NCBI GenBank assembly: GCA_035578905.1
Contig: JAQJVL010000157.1
Location: 744,001 to 808,000 of the forward strand
DNA length: 64,000 bases
Source: Stictocephala bisonia
Lineage: Eukaryota > Arthropoda > Insecta > Hemiptera > Membracidae
Reading direction: 5' to 3'
Numbering within the stretch: position 1 is the stretch's first letter; every line of letters begins with the position of its first letter. The position numbers and the translations under genes were made by a program. This document shows, one piece after another, positions 10,501 to 25,100 of this stretch. Under the pieces are notes generated by a model. The model was not told where the DNA came from and ran no database searches. It saw only the letters and a list, made by a program, of their open reading frames with translations.

Positions 10501-13500
10501 TTTAATACTCAATAACGCTCGGTGGCCGAGAAAAAAATTTTTTTCAAAACTTATTTTTAAAATTTTCAATTTTGAGATAATTTTGTAAGTAAATGTATTC
10601 TTATTGGGTTTTAGACCATAATAAAAACTCAGCATATGTGGGCAAGTGGTCTACATATTGTGTAAAAATTTCAACTTGATATCTCATGCAGTTTCTGAGA
10701 AAATGTTCCTTTTAGGATAAAAAAATGAATTTTCGGAAAACAGCCATTTATTAAAGTAGGCCTAATGCACTATTAATGACTTACTTCAATACATTCCTTT
10801 CTGATAAGCAGGGTTTTCTTCCTTCTGCTCTTCATGTTTTCTTTTTTGAAGCCTCTCTTGCCTTCTTGCTCCTCTCAAATAATCAGATATGGATTTTTCT
10901 GAAAACCGAACACGTTCCAAGTCCAGCGATTTCATCGCACTCACTGTACTAGCACCGGGTTGAAGTCCTATTGAGTGTAAAACTACATTTTGTTATATTC
11001 CCATCATTGTAGCTGGCCACAGCTTCATAAGCTCCAAACTCTAGAGTCCTTATGGTAACAAAGTTGTTTTTAGGGACCCTTGCCCATATCACACTATTTA
11101 CACTTTCGTTCACATTTTGGGTTGCCCCGTGTAAACATCTTCTCAATAAGTCTGGATGAACCAAAGCTTTGAAGGTTGGTCTTATTGCTTCCATCACAGA
11201 CTGTGGTAATGAATTTTTATGTAGGCCTACTAAGGGTTTATTTTCAGCCTTGGCTTTGTTGTACTTGCACCAGGAGGTAACACCCTCAGGGCAAAGACGA
11301 TGTTCAGGATTTTCGTCGGTGGAACCTAGGTGAGAATATGTAGCCCATATGGCCTGTCGCATTCCTTGCAGATTGTTAATGTTTTCCTTGATGGCCTTAC
11401 CATAATAGGACTGTATGATAAATTTTTTTATCAGTTAGTCTACTTTTCCCTCCGAGAGTTTTACCATCGGCAAGTTTTTGGGTTTTCGTTGTTAACTTCA
11501 ATCTCCGCAGTCTTCCTCCCATTCGTTTCATAACATGATTCAAACATTCCAATTTAGTTATTTTTGTGTTTCCATAGGGATTACTAGCAACAATGCCATC
11601 GAAACTATTGCTATCTCCGTCACCAAGGTATTTTGTATATCTTACTTTGTAACACTCTATTGATCTACTAAAGATTTGTCTTATGCCTGCCACCTCCATG
11701 CTTCCACTTGAGCCTGCATGATTTGCTGTGCAAAGGGGCTCATGATTACTTTTATCCACACAAAGGCAATATTTGGTTAGAACCTCCATATCCATAACCT
11801 TACCACTATCGATGCTGGTGCAAGTAACCACACCATTTAGTGACTTGTGTCCCCTGCGCTGCCACGTTCCATCAAATCCAGCACAAATGTCCCTCGGATC
11901 CATTTCTAAATCAGGGTTATTCCGCTTTTCTTCTTCAATTACAACTTTGTTTTCTTCCACAGCTTGTTCTACAGCCCTTTGCATAGAATAAAATGCCACC
12001 TGTTTACACTTTTCCTGCAATAGGAGGTTGTAAGGGAAAAATTTGCTTGGGGGCGTAGGAAGGTTCAGAATGCCACATAAAGTTTGTCCCGCAGTTTGAC
12101 CTTTGCCTATGCAACGCAATCCATATACTAACCTAATATTTACATCATAGAGCTTCTTATTTGTATTAGGTACTTCAACCTCTTTTGAACTACTAAACTT
12201 GTCTCTAAAATCACAGTGTGAACAAAATAGTTCTAGTGTCGAGGCCAAACCAACATTTTTTTTCTGATCGAATCTGTAGACTATTTTTTAGGCAGTTCTT
12301 ACAGACACTGTTTTCTTGAAGTTTAGCAGTTAACATACTTAAATCTATAATCTCATACTTAAAACTATCATCTGGAACATACTTATCATATTCCAAAAAA
12401 TCAATCTTTCTCTTTGAACTTGATTGTCTGTTGGGCTTAGGCCTAGGCCTAGAGCTGCCTGGAACACTCACAGAAGAACTTGTAGTAGGCCTATCTTCCA
12501 CAGAATCTGGTGTCACCAATTTCTTCTTTCCTCGTCCACCAATACCTTTTCTTTTTTTAGTTACTCTGCAGCTAAATCGTGGCATTATAAACTAAAAAAG
12601 TACACTAAAAAACATACACTAACACAAACTTGTGATACTAAACAACGCTTGGTTTAAAACTTTGTTTACAAACACAGGCATAACCAATAAGAATAAACCA
12701 ATGCAATAGCAGATGATTTGTATAATGTATTCATTGGTACCAACAGAACAAAACTAAATTCCAAAACAGAAATAAAAGAGTGTGTATATATGAAGTTGTG
12801 AACCAGCGAAATGGTGGCAGACTTCACAGGACAAAATGTGTCGTGCAATAAAACTTTGTGATTTTTTATTACAATAAAGAAATAAGAAAACCCATATGTA
12901 TTATATATCAACGGACTCGGAAAAAGATGTAGTTTAAGAAAATATAATAAAACAAAAATGTAAAAAAAAAAATAATATTCGTTCCGTGTCCCCTTAAACC
13001 ACACAGTCGTATGTTTTTTGTAAGCAATTCAGATTCTCCATTTGAATAACATGGGGTCTTTAGGAGCCCGTGGGGCGGGACCCTGTGGACGGATCTGCAT
13101 CAAACTTCACAGAAACCATCTCGGGAGTAAACAAGACAACATCCTAAAGTTTCATGGTGATCGGTTGGATGGTTTGGTAGCGCATAAACTTCAAACATAT
13201 ATATATATACAAACATCCTCTTTTATAAATATAGATGATCAGGTGGAAAGTGTGATGTAAAACGTACTTTGATAACAGGCCTAATGAACTTTTTGAGGGG
13301 ATTCCAAATTATAACAGAAATTCTAGACAAGGAACCGATTTGATGGCAATGGAAATGTTAATAAATCCTCTATATTTCATATTACACCTATTAGGCAGTT
13401 TACTATTGTTTGTAGATTTATAAAGAATCTATAAAGACTGTCAGTTTATAAAGACTGATAAACATCGTTATTCACCGTACGCCAGGTGACTTAATACACG

Positions 13501-16500
13501 TCGTAAAGTTAACTTCATTGTTCAAATCCCTAACTTGTTTTGAGCATCAGCAATGTAACTCTCTATTGTCTTCTTCCCCTAATGTCGAGTTGGAGCAGCT
13601 GCGTGAGAGAAGTCAGGACCAAAGCTAGTGATGCGGCAACATGGCGGTCGGGCCCAGATAGTGCGATTGGAGGAGAAAGGGAGGCTCCAGGTGTCCATCC
13701 CCACCATCTTCCACCCCTCACCATCCCTTTAAACAGTGTTAACTGCTGTCCATATAGATGTGGTACAAAGGTTCCTTTGTCTTAGCTAGTGATTTCTTCA
13801 CTTTTAAAAATTATATATAGTTAAATTGGTTTTTGTAATTGTAGTGATGACAAGAGTTCGAAGAGTTTCCGTTGTTTGGATGTCAATAGTCTAAGACTAT
13901 ATGACGTAGTCTTACTGAAAACAATTTGTCTGTTTTGTCAACGGTTTTCACCAACATTGTGGATGATAGCTACAGTATTGTCTGAACATGGTGTGATGTA
14001 TGCGCATGCCTAGTTCACAATGACACGACAGGTAAAAAATGAAATTAATGAAATTAAATCTTGATTTACTTATAAAACTCCTCAATGAACGATGATATAA
14101 CTGAATTTACTGGCCGCTTTAGGGTCACATTGTGTCTTAGGAGCTCACAATCAAAACTACAATCGTTTTTATCGGCTTCACGGCCGTCAACAAAATTTGC
14201 CGAAATACAGTATTGTGTATGGTAATTGTTAGGCCTACGTCATCAGTTAGATCTGGATAGTATATGAACTTATTGTTTCTAAGGTATCTAATGAATATTA
14301 GTTTTAAAATAAATTATCTTTATTTCGTTACTTACTTAGTCACATGACAATCATCGTCAACATTTCTTTTTCGCTCTTATTCGACATCAAAATGAGATTT
14401 TGATCTAGTTTGTCATTTTCACTATTATCCTTTTCTCAAGGATTTCCAGATGCTACTTTTCTGCCATTACTATGCCTGATCTTCTGAGGAGTTTCTTTAT
14501 TTATTCATGCTTAGTCTTAGGCCTACATCTTAGGAACTCCAAATTGAACGTGCATGTCTGGAATTGTATTTGATCCTTAATCAGTAACATTACTTCACGT
14601 TAAAGTTATTATTACATTTTTGTTCTTTTTAAGGCATTTAACCTAGTTCGAGTTGACTTTTGCTTTGAACAGAGTAGGCCTGACATGAATTGTAAACATT
14701 TGTTTACAAATATTTCCTGTTCCTATAAGTTAGCTGTGACAGTGAGTGACATAATATAGGCATATATATTAGAACAGTACCATAGAGAGCCACTTTGACA
14801 GTGACATACTAAAAGCATAGGCGCGAGAGAGATGCATGCGTGGTAGAAGTGAGATAGAGAACTACACTTCCCACATTTTGTCGTCCCATTTAAACATTTT
14901 CATAGCAACTAGGACGCGGGCTGGCAGTGCAGTACCAAGCCCCGCCCACTACGTCATCATTTGCTGTGACCAGTGATTGATTTCATTAACAATAACGAAT
15001 CAAAATTAAATTAAATCGTTATTAAGTACGGTATTCAAATAAAAATTAATTAATAATAACCGTAACAATGTTTGGTTACATTGATTTTGAAAAAATTAAA
15101 ATATTTTAAAAAGTAATTGCAATAGAAAATCAATTCAACTCTATAAAATTTCAATAAAAATTTTGCAGTTTTTAATAAAAATTGAGAATCTTAGACCCTC
15201 AAGTAAAAAAGTAGATTTTTCTCAATAGGAATAAAATAACCACTATTTGTTACCACAAGATCTTTTCATGTCGAGTCTGGTCAACACGTTTTCTGCAATT
15301 TACAGGTTTTGGGTACGTTGTTACGTTTGCTTCCTCCCCGAAGCTCCCTGATAAATATGTTTTTTTGATGTTGATTGAATATTACAATTTAGACCTTTTT
15401 GTAAGAGATTGATTTCATCTTCATTGAAAGATAAATTTTGAATTAATTGATTTGATTCAGTAGACAAACCAATTGGTAATATATTTTCATTTGTAACTGA
15501 ATAATTTATGATTAGGTTATTGAACTTGTTTTTTAGTTTTTGTAGTTTGAGTTCATGTTTTTCATGTTTATATTCAATACTTTTTAAAATTGAAATACAT
15601 TTTTCTTGAAAAACTGTATAGTTAACGTAATTTAGTAACGTTGTATGAAATCAGATGACAAACAACCGAGATTAGAGTATTTTTGTATTTAGTCATTTAC
15701 GCGTGAATGTGTACAGCCATGTTGCCGTGTGGCGCGAGTCAACCACAATGTATTATTGTGGTTGACTCGCGCCACACGGCAATACAGGAATGTACATCAG
15801 GGATCTATTATGATTACTTTCATCCAAAACACTACAGTAAAGTTACAACACACTATTGTCATGTAAATTCCCCTAGCAGGCAATGGGAAAAGTTGTATTT
15901 GATTTAGTTGTTATTAAATTAAAAATTAATTTTAACCTTAATAAGTGGCCTATAAACTACAATTTTTTTAATTCTAGGTCAGTAGATTTGTTGAAGGTGC
16001 TTGAATTATTCAAGAAAAAAACGAATTCGCTGCGAAAAAACGAATCGGTCACTTTCCAATCGTTTTTTCCTATGCAATCAAACGAGAGGACGAAATTTTG
16101 AGCATCGTTTGTAATGTGAAAGTAAATTTAATTAAAGTTCCAATTTATAGTCTAATTCCTTTTTAATATTACTAGTTTTGTCTATAATCTGCATGACAAA
16201 CACATTTGACAAAAATTCTAGTTTTAATTAAAATTAATTTTTAATTTAATAGCAATGAAAATCATATGCAACTTTTTCCGCATATGCAAACATTAATTTG
16301 ACAAATTACTGTGGGAAAAAACGGTCGATTTTTAGAATTTATTGTACTGGTTTTCAACATGTTAATAATGTCTTTAACTTGAATATGAAAGGTCGTAGTT
16401 CCTTTCAACAGGGTTCAAAAATTGAGAAAACTAGTAGTTATATCAAATGTTTTTGTTATTAATCAAGAAATAACAACAACAATGATTATTTTTAACTTTC

Positions 16501-16714
16501 ATAATTAACACTATATTATGAAAAATTGTATTACGAAACTTTTATTCGGAGTGTTTTCCTTCTGTGATTAGAAATGATAAATTTATAGATGAGAAAAGTG
16601 CACAAATTATAGATTTTATTATGAAGTAAAATTTCACATTCCAATTTTAACGGTTAAAGTCATAGTTTTCCGTCAGATGGGAACCGATAGTCCTGTTCCT
16701 TCAGTCTGTCCACT

Positions 16715-16771
<57 letters not shown>

Positions 16772-19068
16772 GAAACAGATTTTGCCCAGACTATTCATTG
16801 TATGTATGTGTTGTGTCTATTCTTAATTCCTTAAATGGAGCAGCCATAGTATTTATTATTCATTGTTCATTCCTAAGACGCCGATTGTAGGGATATGAAC
16901 GAATATGAGAAGCCAATGAGTGTGATAGTGCGAAGGTGAACACAAAGGAGCCGAAGCAGAAGGAACGGCAGCTGGAGCCGAACCACAAGCAACCTCAACA
17001 GAATCGCCTGCAGGCTCAGAAGGAGCCTCAGGCACAGTGAAAGCCATTGTCTACCCACCCAACCACAGTGAAACCCACCCACCCACCCATACAGACTCAG
17101 TGGTACAACTAACCTGAAGTTATATTACCCGCTCGCCCACCCATAAACGCACAGTGGTGATAATCCATCCGCCCACGCTTACACGTACAGTGTGATGACC
17201 CGCCTGCGCCCACCCATACACGTAGAGTGGTATTGGCCCACCCGCCCTCCCATACACATACGATTGTACGGTGTAGATGAACGAGTGTAGTCATTGTTAC
17301 TAATTGAGTTTCAGATTTACTGAATGACCGGACTTTACTTCCGAGCGCTCAGTGGAGAGGGGTTTGAGTACAACCAATGGCATAACTATGTAAACCAGCC
17401 GCAACCATAGCAACGCCTTGAAGACTTACACTGTTGCCACGTTTCAGTTTTCTACATATGTTGATATTGTGAATTTCAAAGTTAGTAAACATGTTATAAT
17501 CGTGGACTTGTTTTACTATTTTAATATGTAACAATTTTGTTTCCTATTCTAATATATTGTTATTATCACATTATTTATATATTCTAATATTATATTTTTG
17601 TTTGAACCAATTAAAAACATTCCTTAAAGCTTATTTATGTATCAAATAGGTATTATGGTCTGTCGCATGTCAAAAGCTACTCTTGTCAACACCGTGCGTC
17701 AGACCTTCACTCAATGCCACTAAGCGCTCTCATGTCAAGTCGGGATGACCCTTGATCCTCAGGCCCATTGCGCTCAGTTCCTTTTTATTTTTATAAATTC
17801 TCATCTTCTGATGTAGTTCCAGACGATCAACAAGTTTCACTTTAGCAAGTAGACCTAATACCCTTCGTAGTATGTCCACTGAGTAGTGAGTCAGTTACTT
17901 GTTTTACTCATTTATGCAGTTACCGACATGTTATAAATTGCGAAGAGTATGGTCTGTCTCGCCTACTGGAATGCACTATTTAAGTTTGCAGAGGCTGTCG
18001 GCCATGTTGGTTTTAATCCTACAAGAACAATGTTATTTGCGAATCCACATTTTCGTTGTTTATTGACCAAAGGTTGTGTATGAGGTGTCATTTAAACGAC
18101 ATTGCTCATTGGGTTTGCTTTTGATATTTAAAATATACACGCCTAGTTTTGAAAAAATAGGTGAAAATAGAAACTTCAAACTGAATATTTTAAATATCTT
18201 TTTCTATAAAACTATTTAGGAATTCGCAAAACAGTTCCAACGCGCAATTTTATTCTTTATCAAAATCAATTGGTTTGGAAAAGTCCGTTTGGAAATAACT
18301 TTTATACGCGTGATCGTATGTCCTGTTAGAAAATAACGTTGTTCTTATGGGGATAGTCTCCAACAGACGACAGCCCCAATGTTACTCTGGGAAGTACCCT
18401 ATATGAAGTGAACTCCAATTCTCAATATTACGAATGGTTTCAATCCACCATGGGATTGTCTGGCTTGGAGGATAGTCGTAAAGTTCTGGACGTACTATTC
18501 CTTTACAAACTGCTCTCAGGCGCTATTGACTGTCCTTAACTCCTTCAGAGGATACATATCCGTGCACCACTTATGGCCACCAGATCACGAGAATTGTTTG
18601 GTAGAGGGCAGCATTCTACTTCATACAGCCAGAACAGTTGTATGGCACTGATACAGAGGATTGGATGTAGCGTATCTAGTGAAGTTGACTTTTTGTCATG
18701 AAGTTTCCCTCGTTTAAAAGAATTGTCAAAAACATTTTTCTGGGGGATAATTAATTGATATTGATTGTCTCTTTGTCGATATTGAATCTCTTTTTGACCT
18801 TGTTGAGTTTGCATTGTTAATGTAGTTTCTTTTCATAGTTTTGTCAGCATGATGTAACTATAGTATTATTATATCTTAGAGTAAATCTTAAAGTATTGTT
18901 GTTGATTAACTTAATTTTTTATTGTTATAATTTTTGTTTTTAATGAGCTGTTAGCAATAATTTGTAGCCTTAGATCTGTGATTTTGTTATATAGTTTACA
19001 ATAAGTGGTTATGTTGGTATGATTATATATTACAGTATTCTGTAGTATAACATATTAGTATTAGCAAT

Positions 19069-19112
<44 letters not shown>

Positions 19113-22100
19113 TTGTATGTGTATTTTTGTATACTCTATAATAGGTTATTTTTGCCACCTTGATATTGATATTGTTTTAACAAAATGGTGTAACCGTTGG
19201 AAATAAATAAATAAATCTATAGTTGGTTAGATCATGTTAAGTTAAGGCTTAAAGGTTATATGCTATGATTTATATACAAAACTATAACAGTTATTTCTAA
19301 ATAAATTGTTTTTTTTTTCATAAGACACTATTTAAAAAGAACTTTAAATAATAAACATATTTAAGAGCTTTGTTAGCATACAACAGAATATGAAGTATTA
19401 CAAATGTACGTACCTTAAAGAAGCCGGCACATCTGAAACAAGAACATTTTCATCTTTTTTTAAAAAGTGAAAGGAAATAATAATAACGAAAAAAATTAGG
19501 TAGCTAATAATTCATAGAAAACTAGAAAATATTATTTAATCTTAAAATTTGTTTAATTTTTGGCTGTAATTTTTATAAAGATTACAGGAGCTGTGGTTAG
19601 AGCTCCTGTAATAGGTATTCCATCAAGGGGTCTTGGCTAACGGCATCGTTAAGTTGTTAGGATCTAGTTGTACTGAATTAGGATCTAACTCAAAGTTACT
19701 TGTAAACTGCATATTATGAAAGTTCTGGCCAGTTTAGAAGGGTAGATCTACTTCTAAAGGTGAGGTTTATATTTAGCTACCAATTTTTTTAATGGATTGA
19801 CGTTAAATTTAACACTAAACAGGCAAGCACATTCTTACTTTATAAAAAAAGAATATTTTGTATTCGTTTATCGGTAAATATTTGCATGTTAATATTGTGC
19901 TATTATTAAATTTTTGTATATTTATAATGTGTTTTTATATTTATATGTTTTTATATTTTAATTTATATCGTAGTTTTTAGGTTAAGCATAATGACGAGTC
20001 GCCTGTTTCTAGCAGTACATCAGTAAACAATAGGAATGTATTATTACAATGATTACATAAAGATTAAATAGCAAATTTAATATTGCCTTGGTTTTCCAAT
20101 TTAGTGAAACTCTTTTAAAGGGCTATTTTACAGGATTAGGGACTATTTTTTAATAAGTTTATACTTCCTAAACGATCATATATTTAATGACATCCTTAGG
20201 ACACTACAAGTAAACTTGCTTTAATTTACTTAAGGACGTGTAATAAATTCTTACTTTGAATGAAAAGATATTTTAATGATAATATTTACTTATTGACAGT
20301 TGTAATAAATTCATTTACTGTCCCAAGACCATCTTCAGTAACACTTTTCACTCGCAATTGTTTCTTAATGCATCTAAATTATTCAGCATAAAATAGTTTA
20401 CTGTCTCTTATTGTAACAAAATGTTGAGATAAGAATATTTTCATGTGATAAATTGATTCATTATGCAAAATACCGGGTTAATTATTAAGGTCTAAAGAAA
20501 ACAATGTTTATGCATTCCTTATTATATAAATAAAAAAATTGTTACTGTATTAATCTTGCAGAAATATTTTCATAAACATTTTAAATACAATATGGGATAT
20601 GTTTTATACCATTTGGGAGCAGAATAAATAAAACAAATTCCAATAACATGATCGTTTGGAAGGTAGATTTTGTTCTGCATTACTCTGGATTACATATTGC
20701 TCACAATAAAAAACCGACAGTATTGCATAATTGTATTTTTATTATGATTGCAAAAACATTATTGTCAATACTTTTTAATCCATCCCCAACTCCCTTTCAT
20801 CCCCTGTGACCCAATCTTACAATCAACAAACTCAGCTGTGATCTTAAACCTCTAAAAAATATATTTCAATTTGTATTGGATATTTAAAATCTCAGTCATT
20901 GTGTACCACCAGGAAAGTGATGTTACTAATATGAATGTTTACTAATTTCAACCCTTTAATAAACCATTAACGAACTTAGCCTAATACCAGTAAACAGCAA
21001 ATTTAAATCTTGGAGTTTTCATAAATTACACTCATCGCAGCCGCAAGAATATGACATTCCAAATGATCACCCCCTGTCATTTCTACCCTAATCACTTGAG
21101 TTTGTCGATTAAAGAAGTGACGAGGTTTTAGGCGTACAAATTTTTATTTAAATTTAGGTAGCCTATTTGTAAAATTGTGACCATAATAATTTCATTTCGT
21201 TTGTTCTGTCAGAAAGGCTTGTTCGTGTCAACTGTAAGCACGGGTGTTTGATTATTACCGTTAGAATTTTTAAAATGGACTACAATAAAAGAATTGAATA
21301 AACATGTTTTTGAAAAAAAATCGAAAGGAAAACGTGAGTAGCAATTGACGCTTTTCAGTTGACATAATTGGCTCTGATATGTAGTCAATAGTCATAATTG
21401 GCTGTGATAGGTAGTCAATAGTCATAATTGGCTGTGATATGTAGTCAATAGTCATAATTGGCTGTGATAGGTAGTCAATAGTCATAATTGGCTGTGATAG
21501 GTAGTCAATAGTCATAATTGGCTGTGATAGGTAGTCAGTAGTCATAATTGGCTGTGATAGGTAGTCAATAGTCATAATTGGCTGTGATAGGTAGTCAATA
21601 GTCATAATTGGCTGTGATATGTAGTCAATAGTCATAATTGGCTGTGATAGGTAGTCAATAGTCATAATTGGCTGTGATAGGTAGTCAATAGTCATAATGG
21701 GCTGTGATATGTAGTCAATAGTCATAATTGGCTGTGATAGGTAGTCAATAGTCATAATTAGCTGAGATATGTAGTCAATAGTCATAATTGGCTGTGATAG
21801 GTAGTCAATAATCATAATTGGCTGTCATAGGTAGTCAATAGCCATAATTCTTGAACAACTTGTTGCTTATTTAATACATCATTAACATTGTTATAGCTAT
21901 CAAACTAATTATTTTATGACTTACTTAATATTATCAAATACTGACCCATCACATGCGAAGATGCCATAATGCTTGCCGCTAGAGTGATCCTGGCACACTT
22001 TGCACGGGATGTCATAGAGTATGCGACCTGTAACACATGACACTTACGTCACTTCCGGTCGTGCTGGACCGTGGAGCACGGCAGTACTACAGGTGTGGGA

Positions 22101-25100
22101 ACCGATCTGTCCGAAACTGATCACCTCATTATTATTGTGGAGCTATTCACGTGACTAATGTAGTTTTCGGTCCAAAGTAATTAATAACACGAATGCGTTG
22201 ACGAAGGTAATAGGTATATGGTTTAGAAACTTTAGGGCCTAATACCTTATCTGATTCAAATTGTTTGTTTTTTGATGGTAATTTGAATTTTGCAAAACAA
22301 TGTATGAACGTTTCACAAATTGCATAACATCCATTGTAAGTAACACATTTCGTTTATAATGTGAGAACATATCAAACTTTCCTTTTACAGGTTCATTTAG
22401 AACAAAATAATAAAATACTTCACATTTTCCAATTGGATATGTTTTACAAGTTTTCATACTCTTATGACATCTAATAAATAAAATATTTAATAATAATGTT
22501 TATTTATTGATCAAAGGGTACTAAGAGAAACTTAAACAAATAAATCATTCAAGAATGGGGGAAGTAACTGACACTATGTTGAAGGGAGGGAGGGAGCTTA
22601 GGACATTCATCTAACATTGACACCGGTTATAAAAAGGCTTATCTTCAACTATTTGTAAAAACAAAATAGAAAATAATTATGAAAATAGTTTCAATTTTCA
22701 TAATCTAATTCTAATATAAGATACCTTTATCTTTAAATATTATATCAAATCAAACCATTTATTGAGCCAGAGAACATATTTACATGCATTAGCCAAGTCC
22801 AAATAAATGCAATACAATAAGCTATTATAAGTCTACAACTAGTTCAACTGAAGCAGAAACATAACTTATTATTATTCTAAGTGCTCCAATACAATTTATT
22901 GGTGGCCAGTCTGGAACTCACGGACACTGTAACAACAAAGGTCGAGCAGGAGGCTTTTTAGTTGTTTCTTAAATTTTAAATGGTTTGTGTTAAACTGAGA
23001 GCGGAAGGCAGTCATAAAGAACTACGCCATTGTAAAGGGTATGCCATTCCAACATGGCTGTACAATGCTTTGGTACTCTTAAACGAAAGGAATAAGAGTG
23101 GTTAGTAAATAATGTGGAAAAGACAAGAAAATTTAATTGTACAAAAGCCAGGGTTTAAAGAATAAATAAAGAAGGAAAAGTCAGCCCCTTAAAATTTCTG
23201 AAGAATTCTTTACAGGATTAATGTTTTTTAAGGAAAATATAACTTTTATAGATTTCTTTTGAAGTCTGAATAAAAAAACGAGTTCTGTGGCTTTCATTTC
23301 CCAATATGGTCATGCAGATATATTTCGGTCTCAAATACCCAAGTTGAGATTATAAACAGCATGTTGTACAATTACAATGTTTTTTTTTTTTTTTTTTTTG
23401 TTTAGTAGTGACTACACTATTTATATTATATTTCATTTTAAGACAAATGTGGAACTGTAAGTGTTAGCTGGATTATACTAAGACAATTCCTGATGACCCA
23501 CTCAGTTATTTCACGTAACAAAAAATTTCCTTATGTTTCTCCACCTTAGAATTATAAATATATATACCAAAAACATTTATTGTGGATGAAAAACTCCACC
23601 TCGATAAAACAAACAGACCGTCATCAAATAAATCCTACAGACAGTGGGGGCGGAACGGATAATGTGTTGACACTTAGCCTGCCGACGGAAATGGTGGTGT
23701 TGCTTTAAATTAATAATGGTACTTGAGGTAAGGGTGTGTAGGACCTGCTCACTGTGGGTACAAAGTACAGGAAATACTCCCGTCTTCCGGGACTTCCCCT
23801 CACCTCGCATTGTTAAGCGCTGGCCACTAAATTATACACCTCTACACCAATCAATCACAACGACAATTAGCATCAACTCGACCTCCACATGCGTGTGTCG
23901 GCGGAGAAACTATGTGTACCTGAGTCTGAAGTATATTTACTAAATAACTAACATGCCTATGAACAATCTAATCACACCATTGTTTTTTTTCGTTTTTTGT
24001 ATGTCATGTCACAACGTTTCAATTTTTATTATAAATTCTAATAATTTTTATTCTAGTTAGAACCAAAAAGTACCGGAATTGTAACTTTTTTCACCGTGTA
24101 TCAACTTTACAGTGGTATTACTCAATAACGGTTATTATATCGCATTCGTATTTTAATACAAGTTTTACGGATCTTTATTACAATTAATATAAATTCCAAA
24201 GTTTAAAATTTTAAAGACAAAAGTACGTATCTATTTCCTGAACTAGATACGTAAAATGAGGCCGTAAAATGAACTAATTGGTCTGGTACGATACATTACT
24301 TTTAAATGCAAAAGTAAATGCAGTGATTTTATATTATTTTAATCAATTTAACTCACTTTAAAATAATCAATTTAACTTTTCTATTAGGCCCACAGGCATT
24401 TGTGTATATCAACATATGAGTGATGAAAATGTCAACAGTTGATTTTTAAACAACTTTCACAGTGAAAGTGGTTTATTAAATTAATTTAATACCTTATCTG
24501 GGCGCTATTAGAGAGGATAACGCAGTACACGAACATTGAAATTGTATACTGTAATGGTCAAATTAATGTCCATTGATTTTTCAAGCGTACAAATTACATT
24601 TATTTTGGTTTAAATATGTAGCTTGCTCTTGATATTTGAGTTCCTTCTCTAGATTTCACCATATTTCATTTGGACTAGTCTTTTTTACCAGAATTGGCTA
24701 TAGGCTAAAGAAGTCTCTTGCAGTTACAAAAGGAGAAGTCACGCGTCATTGTTTAAACATATTACCAACTTCATTCAGATTAGGCAAAAACCATTCAGTA
24801 CAAACAGCAATCACAAAAGCTTCAGATTTATTCTTTGATAACTATATTCAATTATAGTTGTGGCTGTCTGAAGGGTGAGTGGAAATGTTATCAGTAGTCT
24901 TGCAAGTCTGAAGAGTGAGTGGAAATGTCATCAATAGTCGTGATTGTCTGAAGGGTAAATGGAATGCTATCAGTAGCCGCGATTGTCTGAAGGGTAAGTG
25001 GAAATGTTATCAGTAGTCTTGCATGTCTGAAGAGTGAGTGGAAAGGTAATCAGCAGTCGTACATGTCAGAAGGGTGAGTGGAAAGATCATCAGTAGTCGT

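Larger units (their letters stand above)
10068..13235 (-). mobile_element. Helitron in inverse orientation, carrying a nested DNA transposon
   Basis: In minus orientation the element starts A|TCTATATTTATAAAAGAGG at 13235 and ends CAGCTAG|T at 10068, the same family as the Helitrons at 6.8-8.1 kb. Its own sequence is 10068-10376 and 12994-13235; the 2.6 kb between is a TTAA-flanked transposon. Confidence 0.75.

Noticed and set aside
10949..12585. Transposase taken as piggyBac because of the TTAA target
   Set aside because: The catalytic core (DGTW, GDGDS, NES) and lack of a C-terminal RING-like Cys cluster do not match piggyBac. Kolobok-type fits better.
21270..21815. 181-codon minus-strand frame of repeated ten-residue units
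   Set aside because: Produced by the 30-bp tandem repeat; no gene.
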